From Hermodarchaeum sp048939595 (GTDB lineage: Archaea; Asgardarchaeota; Hermodarchaeia; Hermodarchaeales; Hermodarchaeaceae), in NCBI GenBank assembly GCA_048939595.1, contig JBHLPI010000041.1:1-16628 (forward strand): a DNA stretch of 16,628 nt, read 5' to 3'. Below are positions 1-5,633 of the stretch, one piece after another (position 1 is the stretch's first letter; the number at the start of each line of letters is the position of its first letter). The notes below the pieces were generated by a model, which saw only the letters and a list, made by a program, of their open reading frames with translations, had not been told where the DNA came from and searched no databases. The translations under genes and the position numbers were made by a program.

Positions 1-2
1 GG

Positions 3-170
3 TTTCTCGTGGATGGCGTCGTGATGATGAAACTAATGAGTCAAGGGAATGTTCGCATTCGCACCATTGAAATTGGTAAAATGCGTGGTACTAGCCACCA
101 AATGAACCCCCTCCTTCTCATGATTGGAGATAAAGGGATTCAGGTCTCCGATTTACCCCCAATTCAATGA
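3..170 (+). CDS. KaiC-like RecA-superfamily ATPase, C-terminal end (partial)
   Basis: The frame opening at base 3 runs 55 codons to a TGA at 168-170; the gene begins before the window. The visible tail contains an IEIGKMRGTSHQMNPLLLMI stretch and then GDKGIQV. This fits the C-terminal strand region of archaeal KaiC-like proteins, where a basic K-M-R-G-T segment is followed by a hydrophobic strand and a G-hydrophobic-V ending. The P-loop, Walker B and any second domain lie outside the window, so activity cannot be judged. The next open frame begins 19 bases downstream behind a strong GGAGG site, so this gene probably heads or belongs to the signalling operon that follows. KaiC-like identity is inferred from this short tail only. 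Confidence 0.7.
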   Translation, partial: FLVDGVVMMKLMSQGNVRIRTIEIGKMRGTSHQMNPLLLMIGDKGIQVSDLPPIQ

Positions 171-179
171 CAACCAAAA

Positions 180-184
180 GGAGG
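180..184 (+). promoter_or_regulatory. Strong Shine-Dalgarno for the 27-codon mini-ORF
   Basis: GGAGG lies within AAAAGGAGGAC and is followed after five bases by an ATG at 190. It is one of the best ribosome-binding sites in the window, yet it drives a frame of only 27 codons that ends inside the start region of the GTPase gene. This suggests translational coupling. Confidence 0.55.
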
Positions 185-189
185 ACTAG

Positions 190-273
190 ATGAAATCGAA
201 ACCGACGGGCTTAAATCTCTTCAAGCGAATACTCTCTTACGGGAAACATAAACTGGGTTTGGTGAATGCGTAG
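190..273 (+). CDS. 27-residue mini-ORF overlapping the GTPase start (leader peptide or GTPase remnant)
   Basis: An ATG at 190 behind an excellent GGAGG site opens 27 codons ending at TAG 271-273. The product is basic (about seven Lys/Arg), with NLFKRILSYGKHKLGLVNA at its end. Its stop overlaps the first possible ATG of the downstream GTPase (266) by eight bases in another frame, the arrangement expected for translational coupling. The text approaching the end also resembles the run into a GTPase P-loop (K-L-G-L-x-N-A, as in G-L-D-N-A-G-K-T of Arf-like or G-P-P-N-A-G-K-T of Era-like proteins) but stops just before G-K-T. It could therefore be a decayed N-terminus of another GTPase or the site of a frameshift. 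The strong site makes translation plausible; function is unknown. Confidence 0.4.
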   Translation: MKSKPTGLNLFKRILSYGKHKLGLVNA

Positions 274-811
274 AATGGCACCTAGAAGCGGCCGATATAT
301 GTTCAAGGTTTCCATTATCGGAGATTATGCCGTGGGAAAAACTTCCTTAATCAAACGATATATGACCAATACCTTCGAAGAAAGCTATAAGGCGACTCTG
401 GGTGCAGCAATTTCAACTTTTAAGACCACGGTAGCTAATTCTTCTATTTCACTTCAAGTATGGGATCTTGCCGGCCAAACCGCGTTTCAACGCATTCGTG
501 TCCAATATCTCTTTGGAACAGATTTTGCACTCGTTGTATATGACATAACTCGAAAAGAGACACTTGAGTGTGTCAAAGACTGGGTAAAGGATGTTAAGCA
601 AAGCGCACCTGATGTGTTGCTTTATCTTGTGGGTAACAAAATTGATTTGGAAGAGAATCGATTGGTATCCCCAGGTTCAGCTAAAAACGTTAGAAAAAGT
701 TTGAATATGTTGGGATACCTTGAAACTTCTGCAAAAGATGGCACTAATGTCAACGAACTCTTTCAAAATATCTCTCAATTGCTTTATGACTACACAAAAA
801 AGAATATTTAG
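266..811 (+). CDS. Rab/Ras-like small GTPase
   Basis: A 181-residue P-loop GTPase with all five G motifs: G1 GDYAVGKT (residues 19-26), a G2 threonine in YKATLG (41-46), G3 WDLAGQ (66-71), G4 NKID (124-127) and G5 ETSAK (153-157). Order, spacing and the ETSAK form match the eukaryote-like Rab/Ras group abundant in Asgard archaea. The C-terminus ends YDYTKKNI with no cysteine, so there is no prenylation signal and membrane attachment would need a partner. The start is uncertain: ATGs at 266, 275 and 299 are in frame. I kept 266 because it overlaps the upstream mini-ORF stop; 299 would begin directly at the first beta strand. The stop lies 5 bases before the next gene, an ATPase, so they are probably co-transcribed. 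It probably acts as a cytosolic nucleotide switch; the partner is unknown. Confidence 0.9.
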   Translation: MRRMAPRSGRYMFKVSIIGDYAVGKTSLIKRYMTNTFEESYKATLGAAISTFKTTVANSSISLQVWDLAGQTAFQRIRVQYLFGTDFALVVYDITRKETLECVKDWVKDVKQSAPDVLLYLVGNKIDLEENRLVSPGSAKNVRKSLNMLGYLETSAKDGTNVNELFQNISQLLYDYTKKNI

Positions 812-816
812 AATAG

Positions 817-2283
817 GTGTTGAAACTCGTGACCCTGCCAGCAGAACTCATTGAATTCCTGAAACAGGAACAAGGCCAAACCCTCCTTGTTAAAGGAAAG
901 TCTGGTACAGGTAAATCCACCTTTGTATTGTCTTTATTAGAAGAAATCGCGAAAACGATACCTGACAAATTTAGCGTTGGAAACTTCATCTATCTTTCAA
1001 CACGGGTTGCCAGTTCTAGCCTTAAATCTCAGTTTGGCTGGGCTTTTGAGATGCTCCCTGAAAGGCAAATTGTTGATGCTACTCCTTCCCTAATGGGTGT
1101 CCCTGAATCTCCACTTGAATGTGGCGAATCTATAAACAATCGCCTCGTCTATTCAGATGAACTGACCTTCATTAGTGCCGTCAACGACCGACTTCGAAAC
1201 CTTAGTTCACCGGTATGTATCATCGATTCATTTGATGCCATTATTGAGGCAGCTCAAGCTGATCCACAACGATTAACAAGTGCTTTAACTAATCTGGGCA
1301 GAATCCTTTGTGGAAAAATCATACTAGTTGTCGAAGGCATTGATGAGTCCCCGCTAGACCACATTGTCGATGGTATTGTTTGTGTGACTAAAGAACTCAC
1401 TGAAGGACGCATGTGGCGAAGTTTACAGCTCATTAAATTACGTGGTACACGAATTCACCGAGGGATGCGTGGTTTCTCATTACGAGGAAATCGGTTCGCA
1501 ATCTTACAATCGTATGATGAAGAGCAAGCTGTTCGTATCTCTGATTTCAAAGTCATTCCCCACTCAGGAGGACGATTTTCTTCAGGAATCGAGGCGTTAG
1601 ATCATATCATTGGGGGATTCCGTCGTGGAAGCACCTTTTTCATCGATGTCTCCGAAGGCGTTTCAAATGAAGCAGTCAACAGCTTGATACTCAATATGAT
1701 AGCAAACTTTCTAAAACAAGATAGTGGTGTTATCATCGTTCCCCCGAATAAGCTCAGCTTCCGCCGATTAAAAGCAGCTGCCCTCAAATATGGATTCGTG
1801 GATCAACTCAACACTCGACTGCGCTTTTTTGCAAGCGCGGCAACAAGCCTTGGTGTGTCCAGTGCCACGGGAGAGTTAGGAGAATCGTATTACAAGACTG
1901 TTGCTTTTCGTGAAAGTTCTGATCTTGAAAATGCTTGGAGTATGGTATTAGAAGAACTAAGAAACCAAGGATGCAAAGACCTACTCAGTGTAGTTGGTTT
2001 TGGTTGGCTGCACTCTTGGCTTGGTCCCGAAAATCTTCCACGCTGGGCAACTCGGATATCCAATGATACTGCAACTGAAAGTAACCTCGCAGTTACAGTT
2101 GGATATGGAAGTACTCCCGAGATAAACCAGCACCTTGCGGATTTAGCAGATATTCATGTAAAACTCGCGGTAAAACAAGGCGTTACAGTATTCCGCGGAA
2201 TTAGCCCGATCACTCCTCAATATTGCTTGTATACTCATTTAGTGGAGGGTAAACCACAAATTGGCTTCCAAGAAATCGCATAA
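817..2283 (+). CDS. Two-domain KaiC/RecA-like ATPase with degenerate second P-loop
   Basis: A 488-residue protein. Domain 1 has a clear Walker A, GKSGTGKST (27-35), and a Walker B-like strand PVCIIDSFDAI (132-142) of the hhhhDS type found in KaiC-like proteins. LIKLRGTRI (205-213) resembles the K-L-R-G segment of KaiC/GvpD-type ATPases. Domain 2 starts with FSSGIEALDHIIGGFRRGS (254-272), the usual KaiC entry, but its Walker A position reads DVSEGVSNEAV (277-287), with no GK[ST]. It should not bind nucleotide in the normal way and may be regulatory. The start is GTG 817 or TTG 820, inside ATAGGTGTTG, 5 bases after the GTPase stop. The end overlaps the receiver gene by 23 bases. Context points to signal transduction rather than recombination; the exact role is unknown. 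Confidence 0.8.
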   Translation: MLKLVTLPAELIEFLKQEQGQTLLVKGKSGTGKSTFVLSLLEEIAKTIPDKFSVGNFIYLSTRVASSSLKSQFGWAFEMLPERQIVDATPSLMGVPESPLECGESINNRLVYSDELTFISAVNDRLRNLSSPVCIIDSFDAIIEAAQADPQRLTSALTNLGRILCGKIILVVEGIDESPLDHIVDGIVCVTKELTEGRMWRSLQLIKLRGTRIHRGMRGFSLRGNRFAILQSYDEEQAVRISDFKVIPHSGGRFSSGIEALDHIIGGFRRGSTFFIDVSEGVSNEAVNSLILNMIANFLKQDSGVIIVPPNKLSFRRLKAAALKYGFVDQLNTRLRFFASAATSLGVSSATGELGESYYKTVAFRESSDLENAWSMVLEELRNQGCKDLLSVVGFGWLHSWLGPENLPRWATRISNDTATESNLAVTVGYGSTPEINQHLADLADIHVKLAVKQGVTVFRGISPITPQYCLYTHLVEGKPQIGFQEIA

Positions 2284-2647
2284 AGTGAAAATCCTATTAG
2301 CAGATGATTCCGAAACCTTCCTTCGGGCAGCACAGTTGCTACTCCGTGATTATGAAATCGAAACAGCTGCTGACGGTGAAGAGGCTCTTGAGAAACTCAA
2401 AGCTAGTCCACCAGATATCTTCTTCGTCGATTTAGTCCTTCCGAAAATAAGTGGAACCGAGCTGATTCGCCAAGTCACTGCAGAGTATCCAGAGATAGCT
2501 ATCGTCGCTTTGACAGCTATCGATGATCATGAAACCGTTCAAGAAGTCATGGATATGGGAGCCAAGGATTACCTAATCAAAGGTGCCCTCTCTTCAAATA
2601 CCTTTAAAGCCATCATCGAAAAACTCACAAAAAGTTCTGAAAAATAG
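2261..2647 (+). CDS. Stand-alone response regulator receiver (CheY-like)
   Basis: A 128-residue single receiver domain. Key residues are in place: acidic pair D15-D16 (ILLADDSE), phosphoacceptor D57 (FFVDLVLPKISG), T85 (VALTAID) and K107 (DYLIKG). There is no output domain, so it should work by protein-protein contact, perhaps with the ATPase or GTPase encoded upstream. No histidine kinase is in the window. The TTG start at 2261 lies 11 bases after GGAGGG (2244-2249) and inside the end of the ATPase gene; a GTG at 2285 is an alternative. The 23-base overlap strongly suggests coupled expression. Receiver identity is firm; the pathway is inferred. Confidence 0.92.
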   Translation: MASKKSHKVKILLADDSETFLRAAQLLLRDYEIETAADGEEALEKLKASPPDIFFVDLVLPKISGTELIRQVTAEYPEIAIVALTAIDDHETVQEVMDMGAKDYLIKGALSSNTFKAIIEKLTKSSEK

Positions 2648-2655
2648 CTCAAAGC

Positions 2656-3045
2656 CTATTTGAGATCCTCAATAGTGCGACCAGTTTTTTTCAGGTATTC
2701 TTCTATTGCGATATGTAAACCATCGGCTGCAAGATTTGAGCAGTGCATCTTGATTGGTGGCAGTCCTTCGAGGTTATCGGCGACATCATTTCGAGTGATT
2801 TGGTATGCTTCCTTGAGGGTTTTTCCCTTGGTGATTTCAGTGACCATACTTGAGGTCGCGATGGCAGCAGCACACCCAAAAGTTTTGAATGATACGTCGG
2901 TTATGATATCATCCTTGACTTTGATATAGATCCATATGAGGTCTCCACAGGTCGGATTACCAACTTTTCCAACAGCATCTGCATCTTCCATTTCGCCCAT
3001 ATTCCGAGGATTGGTGAAATGTTCTAAAACTTTTTCACTGTACAT
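2656..3045 (-). CDS. iscU: IscU/NifU-like Fe-S cluster scaffold
   Basis: A 129-residue protein with the three scaffold cysteines of IscU: C33 in NPTCGD, C58 in KTFGCAAA and C102 in MHCSNLA, together with D35 and H101. These positions bind the nascent Fe-S cluster in the family. The usual LPPxKxHC motif (95-102) that precedes the third cysteine is present. Length is typical. The ATG at 3045 is preceded by AAAGGAG on the minus strand. It is the last gene of the operon, 18 bases after the IscS gene, its expected sulfur donor partner. The gene ends 8 bases from the convergent receiver gene. It probably assembles [2Fe-2S] or [4Fe-4S] clusters in the cytosol. Confidence 0.95.
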   Translation of the reverse strand: MYSEKVLEHFTNPRNMGEMEDADAVGKVGNPTCGDLIWIYIKVKDDIITDVSFKTFGCAAAIATSSMVTEITKGKTLKEAYQITRNDVADNLEGLPPIKMHCSNLAADGLHIAIEEYLKKTGRTIEDLK

Positions 3046-3063
3046 GTTTATTCATCTCCTTTA

Positions 3064-4284
3064 CTAATTTCTAGGGTGATAGTGTTCATGTTCTTCACCC
3101 TCAAAGAGTTTATAGGGAACATCTTTCGAGAGCGGTGACATAGCCCGTAATTTTTCGATGATTGGGGGAATGACGTTCACGAATTGGTGGACTTGGGATA
3201 AGGTGTTTTCACGTCCTAAAGTGAGTTGAAGCGCCCCATGGGCTTCAGCTTCGGAGACACCCATACTCAGAAGACAATGTGAAGGCGCAAGCGTTTTCGA
3301 TGTACAAGCTGAACTTGTAGCGACAAGAAATCCTTGGAAGCTTAAGTGCAGGGTGATAGCCTCGCCTTCAACATAGCTGAAGCGAATATTAGCGTTATTT
3401 GGAAGTCGTTCTGTTGGGTGCCCGTTCAGGTACGCTTCATCAACATTCTTGAGTACTCCATCAATCAGGGTGTCACGTAATTCCTTCAAATGTGTGATAT
3501 ATGCAGGGAGTTCTTTCATAGCAATTTCAGCCGCAGCACCCATTCCAACAATGCCAGGAACATTTTCAGACCCAGAACGGATTCCGTATTCTTGGCCCCC
3601 ACCTAACAGTATTGGTTGTAATGCTATCCCCTTTCGGACATATAACGCGCCGACACCCTTGGGTCCGTACAAATCATTTGATGAAAAACTAAGCATAGAA
3701 ATCCCAAGCGCCAAAACATCAACTGGGATTTGACCAACACTGGCCACAGCATCGACATGAAACGGAACATTGGCATCCTGAGCAATTTTTGCTATCTCAG
3801 CTATCGGCTGAATTGTGCCTACTTCATTGTTTGCATGTTGAATTGAAATGAGGATTGTCTTGTCAGTTATTGCGTCCTTAAGAGCGTTCAAATCCACTAC
3901 GCCATACTCGTCAACCGGGATCTGAGTATATTCGAAACCTTGCTTGCTAAGAAATTTTGTGGTGTTGATTATACTTAGATGTTCCATCTGTGAAATAATG
4001 ATATGGTTACCGTCTCGTTTGTGCCGATTAGCATATCCTTGTAAAGCGAGATTATTTGCTTCGGTCGCTCCACTCGTGAAAATGATTTTATCTTTCGCAT
4101 CAGCACCGATGAGCTGACTTACTTGGACACGAGCATTCGCAATTGCCTTGGCGGATTGCTGCCCTGCCTTATGGACAGAAGAAGGATTTCCATAATAAGT
4201 GCGGAAATAAGGTTTCATAACTTGAAGTACCCGTTGATCCACTGGTACACCCGCACTGTGATTGAAATTCGCTTGTTTTGCCAA
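3064..4284 (-). CDS. iscS: IscS/NifS-family cysteine desulfurase homologue lacking the PLP lysine
   Basis: A 406-residue fold-type I aminotransferase-like protein aligning along the whole length of IscS. Retained: TSGATEANN (70-78), the PLP-stacking H102 in MEH, D178 in HVDAV, GIRSGSENVPG, and active-site C327 in SSACTS, the persulfide cysteine. Changed: the SFSGHKxYGPKG signature reads SFSSNDLYGPKG (199-210), so the Schiff-base lysine is D204 and the preceding histidine is N203; the PLP-contacting glutamine is A181 (DAVASVGQ). The GAT codon at 3675-3673 is clear. From memory, the Archaeoglobus fulgidus IscS has the same SSND variant, was crystallised with IscU, and needs an Asp-to-Lys change for normal PLP chemistry. 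TTG start, GAGGT upstream. It probably moves sulfur to IscU; how it acquires sulfur is open. Confidence 0.93.
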   Translation of the reverse strand: MAKQANFNHSAGVPVDQRVLQVMKPYFRTYYGNPSSVHKAGQQSAKAIANARVQVSQLIGADAKDKIIFTSGATEANNLALQGYANRHKRDGNHIIISQMEHLSIINTTKFLSKQGFEYTQIPVDEYGVVDLNALKDAITDKTILISIQHANNEVGTIQPIAEIAKIAQDANVPFHVDAVASVGQIPVDVLALGISMLSFSSNDLYGPKGVGALYVRKGIALQPILLGGGQEYGIRSGSENVPGIVGMGAAAEIAMKELPAYITHLKELRDTLIDGVLKNVDEAYLNGHPTERLPNNANIRFSYVEGEAITLHLSFQGFLVATSSACTSKTLAPSHCLLSMGVSEAEAHGALQLTLGRENTLSQVHQFVNVIPPIIEKLRAMSPLSKDVPYKLFEGEEHEHYHPRN

Positions 4285-4317
4285 TTACCTCATCTCCCTA
4301 TTTCTTCGCCTATCTCC

Positions 4318-4680
4318 CTAGAAGGTTAATACAGCATCCGCTTCTAACGCCAAATCGTTTAAGGTGGCAGAACCAACTATACCACATTCTTCAACATAGC
4401 CTCCACGATCAAGACCCAGTAACTGGGTGCTTTGATCACAGGCAACAAGCTTGACACCGGCCTCGATTGCCTGATTAATGATCTCACTAAGAGGAGGAAA
4501 GTTACCCATCTGGATTTTTTCTGCTTCACCCTTCTTGATAACAGAGACGCCTTTAATCACGAAATAGATTGTAGCATCAATATCCATGTTTCGGGCAGTT
4601 GTTGCTAGCACAAAAGGCGCATAAAGACGATGTGGTTCATCTATGCCACTCGTGACAACATACAATATTTTTTTCGCCAA
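4318..4680 (-). CDS. DsrE-family sulfur-relay protein
   Basis: A 120-residue protein with an alternating alpha/beta pattern typical of the DsrE/DsrF/YchN group: an opening strand KKILYVVTSG (3-11), a central FVIKGVSVIKKG, and a conserved-position cysteine C81 in LVACDQST at the end of a strand, plus C99 near the end. In DsrE-like proteins the cysteine at the C81 position carries a persulfide. TTG start, with AAAGGTG 8 bases upstream on the minus strand. It lies 6 bases after the TusA-like gene and 33 before IscS, so it should be made with both and act between them as a sulfane-sulfur carrier or peroxiredoxin-like adaptor. The family is fairly sure; the exact partner is inferred from order. 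Confidence 0.8.
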   Translation of the reverse strand: MAKKILYVVTSGIDEPHRLYAPFVLATTARNMDIDATIYFVIKGVSVIKKGEAEKIQMGNFPPLSEIINQAIEAGVKLVACDQSTQLLGLDRGGYVEECGIVGSATLNDLALEADAVLTF

Positions 4681-4686
4681 AATCTT

Positions 4687-4947
4687 TCACCTTTCTGTCT
4701 TTTGAATCAGGAACCGCAGATAATCATCACAATGTTCAATGTTCAGAACAGTATTTCCTGTTCGTTTTGCCCAACGAGTAATATCTTCTTCTGATGCTGG
4801 GTCGTCGGCTAGCACTTCAACGATTTCCTTTGGTTTCGCTTCTAGCACAGCTTGCCGGGTTTTGTATACAGGGATTGGGCAATACAAGCCCCGAGCATCA
4901 ATATGATGGTGGATTTCAATATCACTGATATCTGTTTTTTCTGGCAT
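4687..4947 (-). CDS. tusA: TusA/SirA-family sulfurtransferase
   Basis: An 86-residue protein carrying the TusA signature DARGLYCPIPVYKTRQA (residues 17-33), with the CPxP motif C23-P24-I25-P26 at the start of a helix. The core of about 75 residues follows the usual beta-alpha-beta-alpha-beta-beta order. C23 is the expected persulfide cysteine; C73 is an extra one. The first sixteen residues include HHH. ATG at 4947 is preceded by GGAGGC (4961-4956) at a good distance. First gene of the sulfur operon (TusA-DsrE-IscS-IscU). TusA proteins carry sulfur from desulfurases to tRNA thiolation, molybdenum cofactor or Dsr systems. Here sulfur could flow either to or from IscS. Confidence 0.9.
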   Translation of the reverse strand: MPEKTDISDIEIHHHIDARGLYCPIPVYKTRQAVLEAKPKEIVEVLADDPASEEDITRWAKRTGNTVLNIEHCDDYLRFLIQKTER

Positions 4948-5013
4948 TCCGTTGCGCCTCCAGAATCACATGGCGCCTTAACAGTGTTAAGATGATTAGG
5001 GGGGTATCCAACC

Positions 5014-5025
5014 TGCTATATAAGC
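5014..5025 (-). promoter_or_regulatory. Probable TATA box for the sulfur operon
   Basis: Read on the minus strand, this segment is GCTTATATAGC, a good archaeal TATA element. It lies about 70 bases before the TusA-like ATG, so a start of transcription near 4990 would leave a leader of about 43 bases that includes the GGAGGC site. TATATA is symmetrical, so use by the divergent gene at 5133 is possible but would give a longer leader. Confidence 0.45.
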
Positions 5026-5132
5026 TTGACCCAATCACTAACTTGTTGTCTAAATTCAGCAATGTAACGCAAAAAGACGGTGAGGCGTAACGCTAAAATG
5101 CCATGTTAGAATCACCCTATTAGGGGATTTCC

Positions 5133-5528
5133 ATGACCTCGGCATCGAAATCGAAGGGCAAACGAAAAGCGACTCCCGCCTCTGTATCAACTGACGATCT
5201 TGATATGGCTCCAGGCTTGAAACAGGAAGTAATGGAGGAACTTAAACAGCTCTTCATGAAAGGAGAGCTCCCTGAGGCTAAACGTCGCGATAATATTGTA
5301 ATGACGCGATTATGGGATAGTGATTTGCGAATTGTTGACGCGTTAATTGCGTTAGAGATCTTCAAGAGCCGAAGTGAAGCTGTGGCCTTTCTAACCCATG
5401 AGGGAATTCAAGCAAAAAGTGATTTAGTTGATACGATCCTTCCTGCCATTGAGCGCATTGAGGAAATCAAGCGTCAAACTCGAGAGCAAGCGGTTACAGC
5501 CCTTCACAAATCTCGACAAAAGGAGTAG
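5133..5528 (+). CDS. Ribbon-helix-helix-like small protein, possible DNA-binding regulator
   Basis: A 131-residue protein with a charged, low-complexity N-terminus (SASKSKGKRKA) and a predicted helix at 29-43. A middle part looks like a ribbon-helix-helix fold: strand NIVMTRLWD (54-62), helix around DLRIVDALIAL (64-74), turn EIFKSRSEA (75-83), helix SEAVAFLTHEGI (81-92). The SRSEAVxFL turn-helix is common in CopG-like archaeal regulators. A long charged C-terminal helix (103-128), perhaps coiled coil, follows. The ATG at 5133 follows AGGGGATTTCC. It lies between the divergent sulfur operon and an acyl-CoA dehydrogenase gene and might regulate itself or either neighbour. Without a profile search this is a fold-level guess. 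Confidence 0.6.
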   Translation: MTSASKSKGKRKATPASVSTDDLDMAPGLKQEVMEELKQLFMKGELPEAKRRDNIVMTRLWDSDLRIVDALIALEIFKSRSEAVAFLTHEGIQAKSDLVDTILPAIERIEEIKRQTREQAVTALHKSRQKE

Positions 5529-5575
5529 CGTCTTCTCTTCAAGCGTGGTTTCTGTTTTTCGTGCGTGGCGAAGCG

Positions 5576-5586
5576 CTTTATAAATT
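5576..5586 (+). promoter_or_regulatory. Probable TATA box for the acyl-CoA dehydrogenase gene
   Basis: CTTTATAAATT lies about 50 bases before the ATG at 5634 and predicts a transcription start near 5605. T-rich stretches just upstream (5547-5560) could end the preceding transcript. Confidence 0.45.
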
Positions 5587-5633
5587 AATGTTAATTGTTT
5601 TTCTAATCAAGATTCATTTATGGTGTGATTATC

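Noticed and set aside
2648..2664. CTCAAA-GCCTA-TTTGAG hairpin at the convergent gene ends as a two-way terminator
   Set aside because: The stem is only six mostly A/T pairs, overlaps the last IscU codons, and no T run follows on the plus strand; too weak to list.
2660..2929. Plus-strand frame opposite the IscU gene
   Set aside because: IscU on the minus strand has all expected cysteines; the plus frame is an antisense shadow.
3449..3733. Plus-strand frame opposite the IscS gene
   Set aside because: Antisense to a full-length, clearly recognisable IscS homologue.
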